The position numbers and the translations under genes were made by a program. The notes under the pieces are model-generated. The model had not been told where the DNA came from, made no database searches, and was given only the letters and a program-made list of their open reading frames with translations. Positions 33,544-43,173 of a stretch of 56,055 nucleotides of DNA are shown here, piece by piece. Source of the stretch: an uncultured Prevotellaceae bacterium (GTDB lineage Bacteria; Bacteroidota; Bacteroidia; Bacteroidales; Bacteroidaceae); the NCBI GenBank assembly GCA_900318775.1, contig ONLY01000015.1, positions 1 to 56,055 on the forward strand. Direction: 5' to 3'. Within the stretch, counting starts at the first letter, position 1; each line of letters opens with the position of its first letter.

Positions 33544-34813
33544 TAAGTATTATTGATTTGGTTTTACATTTTATTAATATGAGCCACGCCACTGGAGCCA
33601 TAGCACTACATACAAAGAAGAAAATACGGTAACCCAACACCGCACAGAGCCAGCCTGACAGCGCCATTGGAGCAAGCATCAGCGTCGCAACCAATGGAAC
33701 ATACAGGAAATTGGTTGTGGTACGATAGCGCTGCTCTGAGATGTATGGTACATACAAACGACACACATTGAGTCCTATGCCAAAACAGAATTGCGCAAAG
33801 AAGGTCATACAACATAGCAGGAACAGGTTGTTCACTTGCGGGGCTGCAGCCATCATCATATATGAAAACGGAGAAAGAGTCAGCACGAAAGCCGCAACGC
33901 CAAACACACGCTGCACACCATAGCGCCTCATCAACGCCCGTCCTAACGCCAAGCCCAATGAGAAAGCCAACACACCAATGGTGCCTTGAGCAAAACCTAC
34001 ATCTTGCACAGAACAGCCCAAGCCCCCCTCCGCCACAGGTGCCAGCAGGAAGAACACGCGGGTATTAAATAGCAATGCCTGAGGCAGCAACAAGAAGAAA
34101 AGGCTCAACACAACAGGAACCACATGGGGCTTCTGCTGAATGCGTGACAACACTTGCAGCTCACTCTTCACCGTACCGGTCAAAGTCTCATGCCGCGAGC
34201 GTTCTCGCCCCTTTGGACTTGGCAAGGTCATCATGTTCAACGCATAAAAGACAAAGAAGCCACCTACGACTAACGAGCTCTCCATTGCCCACGCTTTTTG
34301 ATAACTACGGAAGAACACCTCGAAGAATCCTGCTACGATGATAAGCACCCCGTAGGTCACAATCAACGTCATTTGCGATGCCATCATCTTGGTGTTATTG
34401 AAGATTTGCTGCTGACGCGGAAGCAACATCCTGCCATAATAAAGACGCGAAAGCAATTCATGCCATGCACACAAGAATGAGAGCACAAAGAGAAGCAGAA
34501 ACAGCTGCCAACCTTTCACAGTCGCTTCAGATATGTACACTGCAATTCCCATAAGGCAGACGAACATCATCGTCTCCACAAGATGCAGATACCGATTGAA
34601 TCGTCCAGCTTTCCGCACCTTGCTATAGAAATACGACTTCAGCACCCAAGGAAGGAACAGCAAAGCACCATAAAGCGTGGCCAACGTCATCGACGTGCCA
34701 AACTGCAAAAACATCAGCAATGCCACATAAGTCACAACGGCAGAAGGAATCTCTTCCGCCGCAAAAAGACATGGTATCCAGTACCATGGACTATGCAACT
34801 TATTGCTATTCAT
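33536..34813 (-). CDS. MFS transporter, second AmpG-like paralogue
   Basis: 425 residues, about 12 membrane segments. N-terminal SPWYWIPCLFAAEEIPSAVV and LYGALLFLPWVLKSYFYSKV align in layout with the downstream MFS protein. The central cytosolic loop (about 195-225) is rich in charges. The N-terminal acidic pair AEE replaces GEA of the first transporter. The two overlapping, diverged genes may encode transporters for different muropeptides or work together. Confidence 0.78.
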   Translation of the reverse strand: MNSNKLHSPWYWIPCLFAAEEIPSAVVTYVALLMFLQFGTSMTLATLYGALLFLPWVLKSYFYSKVRKAGRFNRYLHLVETMMFVCLMGIAVYISEATVKGWQLFLLLFVLSFLCAWHELLSRLYYGRMLLPRQQQIFNNTKMMASQMTLIVTYGVLIIVAGFFEVFFRSYQKAWAMESSLVVGGFFVFYALNMMTLPSPKGRERSRHETLTGTVKSELQVLSRIQQKPHVVPVVLSLFFLLLPQALLFNTRVFFLLAPVAEGGLGCSVQDVGFAQGTIGVLAFSLGLALGRALMRRYGVQRVFGVAAFVLTLSPFSYMMMAAAPQVNNLFLLCCMTFFAQFCFGIGLNVCRLYVPYISEQRYRTTTNFLYVPLVATLMLAPMALSGWLCAVLGYRIFFFVCSAMAPVAWLILIKCKTKSIILNE

Positions 34814-34840
34814 TCAGCTACCACCTTTATCGTATCATCT

Positions 34841-36037
34841 TCACCATTTCTTTGTCAATTCTGTATGAGGATAATAGAAACTCAATATATCTTCATAAGG
34901 CATGCCTTGGTCGCCCATCACAGCAGCACCTATTTGACACAGTCCCACACCGTGTCCCCAACCTTTTCCCTTCAACACAAAACCATCTGCGGTTTTCTCC
35001 ACATCAAATGCTGAGGAATAGAGATGCGATTCACTCAACCACTTCCGAATCTCCAGTTCCTTCCCCACTTCCACCGAGCACTTCTCTCCCACTATTCTCA
35101 GCATGATGATTCTGCCTGATTCTCCTCTGGAAAGAGGGATAAGGTCTAAGATACGGCCAAAGTCGATACCGGACTTGCGACGAATCAGCGCCGAGAGTTC
35201 ATTTGCTGTATATGAAACCGTCCACTCATAAAAGTCTGTTGTCTCTTGGTCATAGTTGTTCAGCACCTGAGAAAGAATGCGCTTGTCTTTCGTGTTACAA
35301 TAAGGATCTGGTTTTGCCACTAAATAAGGATGACGAACATTCTCCCAACATGTCTCAAAAACCTCAGTCATTCCTCCACAGCATTTCGAGAAACGGGCAT
35401 CACAAATACAACCATCATATGTCAGCACCTGACCTCGTGTCGCTTCAATCGCTTTCACCACATTGGGATTCGACTGCCGCGTGATACCTTGATAACGCTG
35501 GCAATGGTCATCAGCACAAACATCAAAACCCACATGTGCCTCATTATCATACCAGCGGATAATAGAGGAAGGCGGCTGTTGCAAGTCAACACCTGGGGAG
35601 CAAGATTTGTGCGGCGTAACATTCGGAGCCTCCTCAAGAATACGCATCAGCCAACTGCGCGAGATGACTGCATGAGCCTTCAACAATTCCAAAGAAGCAT
35701 TAGCGCTCATTTCGCTACTGATGACGCTGGTGAGATAAGTCTCCACCGGCACGATGTTCACAGCACGCACTTGTCCACCGTCCTCCATCAGTTCCAACCC
35801 ACCAGCAAAGGTTTGCTCTTCTTTACGTTCCCAATGGAAACCAATGCCTATCACCACATCCTTTAACGTAAAACTGGCATGATTGTCTGCAGGGACGAAT
35901 ATGCGTTTCTCCCCACACGGCACAAACGTATGCTCGCCCACATAAGGCTTCCCTTCCAGCCAATAAGTCGTGTGGAATATCACGTTAAGCCTACTGGCCT
36001 TCACGACGCCTACTCTCACTTGCGGTTCCTGTTCCAT
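34841..36037 (-). CDS. SpoIID/LytB-domain protein
   Basis: 398 residues from the ATG at 36037 (MEQEPQVRVGVVKA); an earlier in-frame start at 36088 is in the intergenic spacer and less likely. The SpoIID/LytB domain is clear: VETYLTSVISSEMSANASLE with the catalytic-type Glu, ISRSWLM, then GYGWGH-like GKGWGHGVGLCQIGAAVMG near the C-terminus. Clostridial and Bacillus SpoIID is a lytic transglycosylase acting on denuded glycan strands. There is no clear signal peptide here, so it may act in the cytoplasm on imported fragments, which would fit the adjoining AmpG-like genes. Confidence 0.85.
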   Translation of the reverse strand: MEQEPQVRVGVVKASRLNVIFHTTYWLEGKPYVGEHTFVPCGEKRIFVPADNHASFTLKDVVIGIGFHWERKEEQTFAGGLELMEDGGQVRAVNIVPVETYLTSVISSEMSANASLELLKAHAVISRSWLMRILEEAPNVTPHKSCSPGVDLQQPPSSIIRWYDNEAHVGFDVCADDHCQRYQGITRQSNPNVVKAIEATRGQVLTYDGCICDARFSKCCGGMTEVFETCWENVRHPYLVAKPDPYCNTKDKRILSQVLNNYDQETTDFYEWTVSYTANELSALIRRKSGIDFGRILDLIPLSRGESGRIIMLRIVGEKCSVEVGKELEIRKWLSESHLYSSAFDVEKTADGFVLKGKGWGHGVGLCQIGAAVMGDQGMPYEDILSFYYPHTELTKKW

Positions 36038-36063
36038 TTTCCTGTTCCGTTCAAAATTCACGT

Positions 36064-36987
36064 TCACTTCCACGTTCCTACTCCACACTCCTGAATGATA
36101 GCTTTTGCCAATGGGGCATTCATCTTCTTGAAATCTTCTTCACGAGGAGTAATGAGCAAACCACCCATATCAAGAGCGCCGGGGCTCACCAAAGTCTTAG
36201 CTTCGCCCTCAGCATGATAACAGTCTGGACGATGTTTTGCCCGTGGCAGCACAACGCTCACCAATCCATCTTCGCTATCAACCCACGCAAGGATATTCAT
36301 CATCGGCTCATACTCTCCTTCGGGCACAGGCAACGAGCCGTACACGGTTTCGAACAGCGCCTGATGAGCCTCTGCAGTAGGAGCGACTATCACGTAACCT
36401 GCGCACAAATAGCCATTCAACTGATACACCCCTCCCTCATCACCATGCCGCAGGCACGACATCTGTGGACGATACAGTTTCTTCCAGTCTCTCTCCAATG
36501 GCACCACGCCTCTGCTTCCTGCCTGGAAATGCATGTGGTCTGGGGCGCTGGCTCCGCACAATGGGCCATTATAGAAGAACAACAAGTCGTCTAGTTTCTC
36601 CACCATCTTCATCAAGTCCTCATAATGTTCCAGAATCTGCTGACGGTTGTGATGGCGCAAGGGAATTGTATAATGCCGCGGCAAAATAGGATTAGGATTA
36701 AGCAGGAAGTGATACTTTCCCATTAAAGACATTCCCATTTGGTCTGCTGGACGATTTTCCTCACACAGGAAACAGGAGCGCCGACGAATGGTCTTTGCAT
36801 CCACTTTTGCCCCTGTCGAAACCATGCGTACAGGGTTGTATTGTACTCCGACATGGCAGTTGTCCACAGCCAACTCTTTGGTCAGCACCCGGTCCAGTTG
36901 CTCATACTTCTTGCGAGCATCAGACCAGCAGGTCAACTGCCTATCGAAAAAAAATCCACATCCTCCTTTTTCACATTTCCCTGCCAA
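36064..36987 (-). CDS. DUF4922 protein, HIT/GalT-like
   Basis: 307 residues, cytoplasmic. The HIT-superfamily triad motif HxHxQ is visible in [13 protein letters not shown] (about 153-165). A zinc-like pair lies in [13 protein letters not shown] and substrate-loop sequence in [19 protein letters not shown]-type order. The family (DUF4922) is related to nucleotidyl transferases or phosphorylases such as GalT and GDP-L-galactose phosphorylase, acting on sugar nucleotides. The 5' end overlaps the glycosyltransferase gene by 55 bp. Substrate unknown; possibly cell-wall sugar phosphates given the neighbours. Confidence 0.82.
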   Translation of the reverse strand: MAGKCEKGGCGFFFDRQLTCWSDARKKYEQLDRVLTKELAVDNCHVGVQYNPVRMVSTGAKVDAKTIRRRSCFLCEENRPADQMGMSLMGKYHFLLNPNPILPRHYTIPLRHHNRQQILEHYEDLMKMVEKLDDLLFFYNGPLCGASAPDHMHFQAGSRGVVPLERDWKKLYRPQMSCLRHGDEGGVYQLNGYLCAGYVIVAPTAEAHQALFETVYGSLPVPEGEYEPMMNILAWVDSEDGLVSVVLPRAKHRPDCYHAEGEAKTLVSPGALDMGGLLITPREEDFKKMNAPLAKAIIQECGVGTWK

Positions 36988-38474
36988 TAGAGGTTCAGCC
37001 GCTTGCGGTTCCGAATCTCCATAGTGCGCAGGCTATCTTTATAAGTATTGTTTCGATTAATTTGCTCAGGTGTCAAGGCTGCGTCGCTGTTACCTTCCCA
37101 TCGGCGGCATAAGTAGAGTTCGTCATAAATGCGCCCCATCTTATACCGGCGCGAGAATGCAAGCCCCAGCGCATAGTCCTCACCATAGGAAGTGTTAGGC
37201 ATGCCTATGTGACGCAGCAACGGAGTGAAGAAAGCGCGTGGCGCACCAAGCCCGTTGATACGCAGCGCATTGTTGCGGCCATTCTCATCCGTCCATTCAC
37301 GGTGGTCTATCAGGCCAGGAGGCAATGTCTCCAGCTGGAAGTTACACATCCTGTAGGCGCCAATCACCATACCGCAGCGTTCCTCGTAGAACTTATCCAC
37401 AATGCGTTGCAACGTGTCAGGTCCGCTGTAGAGGTCATCGCTATCAAGCTGCACAGCAAAGCGTCCGCAACGAGGGTCATTGAAAGCCAAACCCCAGCAT
37501 CCACCAATGCCCAAATCCTTGCGTTCTGGAATAATATGCAGCACTCGTTTGTCTTCTGCAGCCAGATGCTTCATCACTTCTGTAGTGCCATCGGTAGAAA
37601 GATTGTCCACCACCATCACATTGAAGGAGAACGACGTCTTTTGCGACAAAGCACTCTTCACAGCATCCTCAATCGTCTTCACCCTGTTGCGAACAGGGAT
37701 AATGACTGTTGCTTCCACCTCAAAGTCGGCACTTTCCACCGGCACTTCTGCAATCGCGTCTGAACTGATGTATGCACCAATATCCTTCAAATGGCGGGTG
37801 CACACTTGCTCGCGTTCAATCTGCACAGCACGGTTGCGCGGATCCACATAGTCAAACTGCTTCTCCCCACTCTTTCGCAGGTCCATTTCCTCTTCCGTAT
37901 AGAGGTATTCGCGCAGATGGAAGAGCGATTCAGCCCCCCACGTTCTCAAGCCATACAAGTTCAAGTCATACCAACCTGAAAAAATATAATCTTCCTGTGC
38001 ATTCTGCTTGGCATATTCACGAAGCGAGGCAGTACAATACACCTGCAGCGAGCCAAAGTCAAAATCATCCCGCACACTGCCCTCATAAAAGTCAATCGTC
38101 GGACTTGCTATCGTCTCTCCATTTTTCACCACATAGCGATCTGCATACACCATAAAGGCACCAATGCCATTCGCCGTGTCAGCCATCCGTTTCATAGCCT
38201 GATAGCCCAAAGTGACAGCTGTTTGTTTGGTGCACACCAACGCCAATGGAGCTGTTGCCACTTCGGCTATCTTACGTACCGTAGAGGCACTCTGCAGGTG
38301 GTCGATACGCATCACTTCGCATCCATCCACCTGACATTCCTCGTCACCTGTCATCATCACATAAATCTTGTTCACCAGTATTTCTTTCTGCAATTGCAGC
38401 ACCATCAACTGCGTCGTCTCCTTGTCGGCATAGACAATAAAACAGTCTATGCCTCTTCTCATGATGTTATTCAT
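36933..38474 (-). CDS. Family 2 glycosyltransferase with an N-terminal extension
   Basis: 513 residues. The N-terminal 250 residues form a nucleotidyl-like or unassigned domain ([33 protein letters not shown]). The GT-A domain begins at about 255: [20 protein letters not shown], then [17 protein letters not shown] and the metal-binding DxD-type [11 protein letters not shown]. It ends in a basic tail ([15 protein letters not shown]). The first gene of a five-gene minus-strand run with a -7 box just upstream. Acceptor unknown. Confidence 0.85.
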   Translation of the reverse strand: MNNIMRRGIDCFIVYADKETTQLMVLQLQKEILVNKIYVMMTGDEECQVDGCEVMRIDHLQSASTVRKIAEVATAPLALVCTKQTAVTLGYQAMKRMADTANGIGAFMVYADRYVVKNGETIASPTIDFYEGSVRDDFDFGSLQVYCTASLREYAKQNAQEDYIFSGWYDLNLYGLRTWGAESLFHLREYLYTEEEMDLRKSGEKQFDYVDPRNRAVQIEREQVCTRHLKDIGAYISSDAIAEVPVESADFEVEATVIIPVRNRVKTIEDAVKSALSQKTSFSFNVMVVDNLSTDGTTEVMKHLAAEDKRVLHIIPERKDLGIGGCWGLAFNDPRCGRFAVQLDSDDLYSGPDTLQRIVDKFYEERCGMVIGAYRMCNFQLETLPPGLIDHREWTDENGRNNALRINGLGAPRAFFTPLLRHIGMPNTSYGEDYALGLAFSRRYKMGRIYDELYLCRRWEGNSDAALTPEQINRNNTYKDSLRTMEIRNRKRLNLYWQGNVKKEDVDFFSIGS

Positions 38475-38517
38475 ATATTATTTTTCTTGATTCGTAGTGG
38501 TTATGTCTGATTACGTG

Positions 38518-38525
38518 CAAAGGTA
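38518..38525 (-). promoter_or_regulatory. -7 box for the glycosyltransferase operon
   Basis: TACCTTTG on the minus strand matches TAnnTTTG, with a predicted start near 38514, about 40 nt before the ATG. No clear -33 TTTG. Confidence 0.45.
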
Positions 38526-38652
38526 CACATTTTAATTCACAATTCACAATTCACGGTTCACAAATTACCATTCAAATTGCATTTAGCCCCTAGAAACATA
38601 CTGAAACGTGAAATTATAGGCTCTGGATGATGGACGATGTGTGATTTTTACG

Positions 38653-38660
38653 TACCTTTG
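38653..38660 (+). promoter_or_regulatory. -7 box for the queuosine operon
   Basis: TACCTTTG fits the Bacteroidota -7 consensus. Transcription would start near 38665, about 14 nt before the first preQ1 aptamer. Confidence 0.55.
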
Positions 38661-38678
38661 CACCCGATTTGGACAATC

Positions 38679-38708
38679 CGAGTGCCTGAACACCTCGTCA
38701 AAACAGGC
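38679..38708 (+). promoter_or_regulatory. preQ1-I riboswitch aptamer 1
   Basis: P1 stem CGAG/CUCG (38679-38682 with 38694-38697), an 11-nt loop starting with U and ending with C, then an A-rich tail UCAAAACAGG. The loop CCUG (38685-38688) pairs with tail CAGG (38704-38707), forming the P2 pseudoknot of preQ1-I. The first loop U and last loop C match the ligand-contacting positions U6 and C17 of the B. subtilis aptamer. Confidence 0.7.
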
Positions 38709-38736
38709 GTGTACTAGTAACCACGATAAAAACCAG

Positions 38737-38767
38737 CGAGTGCTTGACGAACCTCGTAAAAAACAAG
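38737..38767 (+). promoter_or_regulatory. preQ1-I riboswitch aptamer 2
   Basis: P1 CGAG/CUCG (38737-38740 with 38753-38756), a 12-nt loop as in B. subtilis, tail UAAAAAACAAG. Loop CUUG (38743-38746) pairs with tail CAAG (38764-38767). Compared with aptamer 1, one P2 pair changes from C-G to U-A, an internal covariation. The tail ends 5 nt before the ATG at 38773, so ligand-bound P2 would block ribosome entry. Context (transporter, queC and queF) agrees. Confidence 0.82.
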
Positions 38768-38772
38768 ATTAC

Positions 38773-39501
38773 ATGAAACAAAAACATCAAGTGAGCGTTT
38801 CCTTCTTGATTGCAGGAATCGTATTCTGTACCTGCCTTGTGGCAGCAAATCTTCTTGAAACCAAAGTCTTTCGTGCTTGGGGACCCATTTCCCTCACCTG
38901 CGGTTTCATCGTTTTTCCAATTTCCTACATCATCAACGACGTGATTGCCGAAGTGTGGGGCTACCGCAAGGCGCGACTCATCATCTGGATGGGTTTCCTG
39001 ATGAATTTCTTTGTTGTTGCCTTAGGCGGTATCGCCTGCGCCCTTCCTGCTGCAGTTGAAGGCAGCGACGAAGCTTTCAAGCAGGTCTTTGCCTTTGCTC
39101 CACAAGTGGCTATAGCAAGTCTTTTGGCATTCATTATCGGTTCTTTCCTCAATGCCATGGTAATGAGCAAGATGAAGATGGCCGACCGCAACAAAGGAAA
39201 CTTTTCTTATTACTTCTCCCTGCGCGCCATTCTTTCTACCCTTGCCGGCGAAAGTGCCGACAGCATCATCTTCTTCCCTTTGGCTTTCTACTTCTTCCCG
39301 CTATTCTTTACGGGCAAGCCACAGCTGCCTTTGGAGGTAATGCTCCAGGTGATGGCTACACAAGTCATAGCCAAGACGCTCTATGAAATTCTCGTCTTGC
39401 CTATCACCATCCAAGTGGTAAAATTCGTAAAGCGCCTGGAGGGCGAAGATGTTTACGATGAGAACATCAATTACAGCGCATTCAACATTACTGATTTATG
39501 A
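38773..39501 (+). CDS. yhhQ: Queuosine precursor transporter (YhhQ family)
   Basis: 242 residues from the ATG at 38773. Six or so membrane segments, with family motifs [12 protein letters not shown], then [21 protein letters not shown] and the [10 protein letters not shown] region. YhhQ proteins (VUT_1 family) import preQ0 or preQ1 from outside. An upstream in-frame extension would run through the riboswitch and is rejected. Under control of the tandem preQ1 aptamers and overlapping queC by 4 bp (ATGA). Confidence 0.92.
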   Translation: MKQKHQVSVSFLIAGIVFCTCLVAANLLETKVFRAWGPISLTCGFIVFPISYIINDVIAEVWGYRKARLIIWMGFLMNFFVVALGGIACALPAAVEGSDEAFKQVFAFAPQVAIASLLAFIIGSFLNAMVMSKMKMADRNKGNFSYYFSLRAILSTLAGESADSIIFFPLAFYFFPLFFTGKPQLPLEVMLQVMATQVIAKTLYEILVLPITIQVVKFVKRLEGEDVYDENINYSAFNITDL

Positions 39502-40166
39502 TACTCGACAAAAAGAAGGCACTTGTCGTCTTTTCCGGAGGACAAGACAGCACCACTTGCCTGTTTTGGGCCAAGAAGCATTTTGACCAGGTCTATGCGC
39601 TCTGCTTCCGCTATGGCCAGAAGCACGTGAAGGAAGTGGACATCGCACGCGGCATCGCAGAAAAAGCAGGTGTGCCTTTCGAGGAGAAAGATGTCTCGTT
39701 CATCAGCCAGCTGAGCAGCGGATGCTCGCTGACAGATACCAGCATCACGATGGACAAGGAAAAGCCCGCTACTGCTCCTCCCAACACATTCGTGCCCGGA
39801 CGCAACCTCTTTTTTCTCTCCATCGCTGCTGTCTATGCGCGTGAACACGGCATCATGAACCTCGTCACAGGTGTATCGCAGACAGACTTTTCCGGCTATC
39901 CCGATTGCCGTGATTCGTTCATCCGTTCGCTGAATGTATCGCTCAATCTGGCTATGGACGAACAGTTTGTCATTCACACGCCACTCATGTGGATAGACAA
40001 GGCTGAGACCTGGAAGTTGGCCGACGACCTGGGTGTGTTCGATTTGGTCCGCAACGAGACGCTGACCTGCTACAACGGCATCAAGGGTGATGGGTGCGGC
40101 GAATGCCCTGCCTGCAAACTGCGCCGACACGGGCTTGAGGTTTATTTGAAAAGCAAAAATAAATAG
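39498..40166 (+). CDS. queC: 7-cyano-7-deazaguanine (preQ0) synthase
   Basis: 222 residues. ATP-dependent conversion of 7-carboxy-7-deazaguanine and ammonia to preQ0. PP-loop at the start ([16 protein letters not shown]), [15 protein letters not shown], and four zinc-binding Cys at the C-terminus ([19 protein letters not shown]). It overlaps yhhQ by 4 bp and is followed by queF after 12 bp. queD and queE are not in the window. Confidence 0.96.
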   Translation: MILDKKKALVVFSGGQDSTTCLFWAKKHFDQVYALCFRYGQKHVKEVDIARGIAEKAGVPFEEKDVSFISQLSSGCSLTDTSITMDKEKPATAPPNTFVPGRNLFFLSIAAVYAREHGIMNLVTGVSQTDFSGYPDCRDSFIRSLNVSLNLAMDEQFVIHTPLMWIDKAETWKLADDLGVFDLVRNETLTCYNGIKGDGCGECPACKLRRHGLEVYLKSKNK

Positions 40167-40178
40167 ACAATCGAACAA

Positions 40179-40676
40179 ATGATACAGAACAATACAAACC
40201 AGCCTACACATGGGCTGGAACGAGAGAAAGAGGGGCTGCAATCCCTCGGCAAGAAAACGGAATACCGTCAAGACTACGCGCCAGAAGTGCTTGAGGCCTT
40301 CCAGAACAAGCACCCCGAAAATGACTATTGGGTGCAGTTCAACTGTCCTGAGTTTACGTCTCTCTGCCCCATTACGGGACAGCCCGACTTTGCAGAGATT
40401 CGCATCTCCTACCTGCCCGACCAGCGCATGGTGGAAAGCAAATCCCTGAAGCTCTACCTCTTCTCTTTCCGCAATCATGGTGACTTCCATGAAGACTGTG
40501 TCAACATCATCATGAAGGATCTCATCCGTCTGATGGACCCGAAATATATTGAGGTCACTGGCATCTTCACTCCCCGTGGCGGCATCAGCATCTACCCCTA
40601 TGCCAATTATGGTCGTCCAGGCACGAAATATGAGGAGATGGCGAATTACAGGCTGATGAATCACGGATTGAAATAA
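40179..40676 (+). CDS. queF: NADPH-dependent 7-cyano-7-deazaguanine reductase
   Basis: 165 residues, the short unimodular type. Reduces preQ0 to preQ1, the ligand of the upstream riboswitch, closing a feedback loop. The nucleophile Cys lies in [14 protein letters not shown], followed by the QueF motif [20 protein letters not shown]. The C-terminus [18 protein letters not shown] is typical. Last gene of the operon; a hairpin with a T-tract follows. Confidence 0.96.
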   Translation: MIQNNTNQPTHGLEREKEGLQSLGKKTEYRQDYAPEVLEAFQNKHPENDYWVQFNCPEFTSLCPITGQPDFAEIRISYLPDQRMVESKSLKLYLFSFRNHGDFHEDCVNIIMKDLIRLMDPKYIEVTGIFTPRGGISIYPYANYGRPGTKYEEMANYRLMNHGLK

Positions 40677-40805
40677 GGAAATAATTCATATTACTTCCAG
40701 AGATTCTACAAGATGCCCGGATGAAAGCAAATCCGCAACGCTTATAGCAGTATTCAATAGAACTGCTTTTCAGACCACATAATATAATCAAGATTGAACC
40801 AACAC

Positions 40806-40843
40806 AAACAAGCCACCGGCCCCAAGGGACGATGGCTTGTTTT
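40806..40843 (+). terminator. Terminator downstream of the queuosine operon
   Basis: AACAAGCCA pairs with TGGCTTGTT around a 16- to 17-nt loop that can itself pair partly (GGCCCC/GGG). TTTAT follows. It lies 130 bp after queF; the interval 40677-40805 shows nothing else. Confidence 0.7.
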
Positions 40844-40937
40844 ATAATGCTTTGACAGGGGTTACTTCATCTTCGAGCCGTCAACACTTGAGGAAGTGTA
40901 ATCCCGCCTCTTTCATTATTCATAACTTGTGAACAAT

Positions 40938-41058
40938 ATTTTCTAAGTTGCAAATAATTTTTTCCAAGTTGGAAATTATTTTTTCTAAGTTGCAAAAAAT
41001 ATTTCCTAAGTTTCAAAATATTTTTCCCAAGTTGCAAATAATTGTTCCTAAGTTATGA
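40938..41058. repeat. Six-copy 21-bp tandem repeat bounded by inverted ends
   Basis: The core taAGTTgcAAAtaattttt recurs with TAAG or CAAG at 40944, 40965, 40986, 41007, 41028 and 41049, an exact 21-bp period, two helical turns. The array is bounded by an inverted repeat, TTCATAACTTGTGAACAAT on the left (from about 40919) and its near complement on the right. Read in one frame it gives heptads such as FSKLQII, but there is no start codon. It lies in the 540-bp gap between queF and phoH. Confidence 0.85.
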
Positions 41059-41110
41059 ACGACTCCGCTACCGACAGGGTAGAAGGCGCGGAAGTGGAGG
41101 AAAGCAAAAT

Positions 41111-41135
41111 GCGCTTGAGAGCATATCTCAAGTGC
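41111..41135 (+). terminator. Hairpin in the leader region of phoH
   Basis: GCGCTTGAGA pairs over 10 positions (one G-T) with TCTCAAGTGC around GCATA and is followed by CTTTC. It may be a terminator insulating phoH or part of the repeat region. Confidence 0.4.
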
Positions 41136-41206
41136 CTTTCACGCTTATTCGCCGCATCAAATCACTTTTTCTATCGGGCATCGATGTGAATGTCAGATTT
41201 TTCTCG

Positions 41207-41214
41207 TACCTTTG
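41207..41214 (+). promoter_or_regulatory. -7 box immediately before phoH
   Basis: TACCTTTG fits TAnnTTTG and ends only 4 bp before the ATG at 41219. The message would be leaderless or nearly so. Confidence 0.5.
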
Positions 41215-41218
41215 TGGC

Positions 41219-42199
41219 ATGATTGAGAAAATGATTGTTCTGGAGGACATTGACCTCGTGACGTTCTATGGGGTACAAAATGTGCACCTGCAGATGATTA
41301 AGGCGCTGTATCCGAAACTGAGGATTGTGGCTCGTGGCAACATTATCAAGGTAATGGGCGACGAGGAGGAGATGTGCGCCTTTGAGGAGAACATTCTGAA
41401 GATGCAGGAGCATTGCGCCAAATATAACTCGCTGAATGAGGAGGACATCCTGCAGATTGTGAAGGGCGAACAGCCTAACGGACACGCAGCAGACGGGAAT
41501 GCCATCTGCTACAGCGTGACGGGCAAGGCGATTGCTCCACGTTCGGAGAACCAGAAGACGCTGATGGATGCCTACTACGGCAACGACATGCTGTTTGCGG
41601 TGGGTCCTGCAGGCTCGGGCAAGACATATGTATCCATTGCCCTGGCTGTAAGAGCGCTGAAGAACAAGGAAATCAGAAAAATTATCTTGTGCCGCCCTGC
41701 AGTGGAAGCAGGCGAGAAGCTTGGTTTTCTGCCTGGCGACATGAGGGAGAAGATTGACCCCTATCTGCAACCGCTCTATGACGCCTTGCAAGACATGATT
41801 CCTGCACAGAAGCTGGCTGAATACATGGAACAGAACGTGATTCAGATTGCGCCCCTGGCATTCATGCGCGGACGCACCCTGAACGATGCGGTGGTCATCC
41901 TCGACGAGGCACAGAACACCACGACACAGCAAATCAAGATGTTCCTCACACGCATGGGCCAGAACACCAAAATGATCATCACGGGCGACCTGACACAGAT
42001 TGACCTGCCACGCAACGTGAAGAGCGGTCTGAAAGAGGCCAAGGAAGTGCTGAAGGACGTGAAGGGCATCGCATTTGTGGAGATGGACGAGCGGGACATT
42101 GTGAGACACAAGCTGGTGACAAGAATCGTGAATGCGTACCACAAGTACGAAAGCGAGCAAAAGTACCCGCTGTTCAACGAGAACAAGGAGAAAGAGTAA
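41219..42199 (+). CDS. phoH: PhoH-family ATPase
   Basis: 326 residues from the ATG at 41219 (MIEKMIVLEDIDLVTFYG), the start used by homologues; the 59-codon in-frame upstream extension crosses the promoter and the repeat region and is rejected. An N-terminal KH-like region (about 20-90) precedes the ATPase core: Walker A AVGPAGSGKTYVSIALAV, CRPAVEAGEKLGFLPGD, and Walker B AVVILDEAQNTTTQQ. PhoH proteins are cytoplasmic ATPases linked to RNA metabolism and phosphate stress. purC follows after 23 bp. Confidence 0.93.
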   Translation: MIEKMIVLEDIDLVTFYGVQNVHLQMIKALYPKLRIVARGNIIKVMGDEEEMCAFEENILKMQEHCAKYNSLNEEDILQIVKGEQPNGHAADGNAICYSVTGKAIAPRSENQKTLMDAYYGNDMLFAVGPAGSGKTYVSIALAVRALKNKEIRKIILCRPAVEAGEKLGFLPGDMREKIDPYLQPLYDALQDMIPAQKLAEYMEQNVIQIAPLAFMRGRTLNDAVVILDEAQNTTTQQIKMFLTRMGQNTKMIITGDLTQIDLPRNVKSGLKEAKEVLKDVKGIAFVEMDERDIVRHKLVTRIVNAYHKYESEQKYPLFNENKEKE

Positions 42200-42222
42200 T
42201 TCATTTTTAAACGAATATAATC

Positions 42223-43173
42223 ATGGCAAACGCTTTAACAAGAACGGATTTCAACTTCCCCGGACAGAAGGAAGTGTATCACGGCAAGGTTCGTGACGTG
42301 TACAACATCAACGACGACCTCATGGTGATGGTCGCAACCGACCGTATCTCGGCTTTCGACGTGGTGCTGCCTAAGGGCATCCCCTTCAAGGGACAGGTGC
42401 TCAACCAGATTGCAGCCAAGTTCCTCGACGCCAGCGCCGACATCGTGCCTAACTGGAAACTCGCCACTCCAGACCCTATGGTGACTGTAGGTCTGAAATG
42501 TGAGGGCTTCCGTGTGGAAATGATTATCCGCGGTTACCTGACAGGCTCTGCATGGCGCGAGTACAAGGCTGGAAACCGCACCCTCTGCGGCATCACCCTG
42601 CCTGAAGGCATGAAGGAGAACCAGAAATTCCCCAAACCCATCATCACTCCCACCACGAAGGCTGACGAGGGACACGACGAGAACATCTCGAAGGAGGAAA
42701 TCATCGCGCAGGGCCTCGTAAGCAAGGAGGACTATGAGGTGATGGAGAAATACACCTATGCTCTCTTCGAACTGGGCACAAAGATCGCTGCCGAGAAGGG
42801 ACTTATTCTGGTGGACACGAAGTATGAGTTCGGAAAGCGCGACGGCAAGGTATATCTGATTGACGAGGTGCACACACCTGACTCTAGCCGCTACTTCTAC
42901 GCTGAAGGCTACGAGGAGAAGTTCGAGAAGGGCGAGCCACAGAAGCAGCTCTCTAAAGAGTTCGTGCGCCAGTGGCTCATCGACCACAACTTCATGAACC
43001 AGCCTGGACAGGTGATGCCTGAAATCACGGACGAATACGCCGAATCTGTGTCAGAGCGCTACATCGAGCTGTATGAGCACATCATCGGCGAGAAGTTCGT
43101 GAAGGAGACCAGCGACGAGGACATTGCCAAGCGTATCGAAAAGAATGTATTGAATTATTTAAAAAATAATTAG
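42223..43173 (+). CDS. purC: SAICAR synthetase (phosphoribosylaminoimidazole-succinocarboxamide synthase)
   Basis: 316 residues, the longer form seen in Bacteroidales and yeast. Ligates aspartate to CAIR in purine synthesis. Signature motifs: [60 protein letters not shown] and the [20 protein letters not shown] active-site segment with [12 protein letters not shown]. Second gene after phoH, probably co-transcribed. Codon usage is GC-rich, as for a highly expressed gene. Confidence 0.96.
   Translation: MANALTRTDFNFPGQKEVYHGKVRDVYNINDDLMVMVATDRISAFDVVLPKGIPFKGQVLNQIAAKFLDASADIVPNWKLATPDPMVTVGLKCEGFRVEMIIRGYLTGSAWREYKAGNRTLCGITLPEGMKENQKFPKPIITPTTKADEGHDENISKEEIIAQGLVSKEDYEVMEKYTYALFELGTKIAAEKGLILVDTKYEFGKRDGKVYLIDEVHTPDSSRYFYAEGYEEKFEKGEPQKQLSKEFVRQWLIDHNFMNQPGQVMPEITDEYAESVSERYIELYEHIIGEKFVKETSDEDIAKRIEKNVLNYLKNN

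Noticed and set aside
38641-38772. N-terminal extension of YhhQ
   Set aside because: It would translate the preQ1 aptamers, and the ATG at 38773 gives the canonical family start.
40938-41058. CRISPR array or heptad-repeat peptide
   Set aside because: Units are contiguous without unique spacers, and the frame reading FSKLQII heptads has no start codon.
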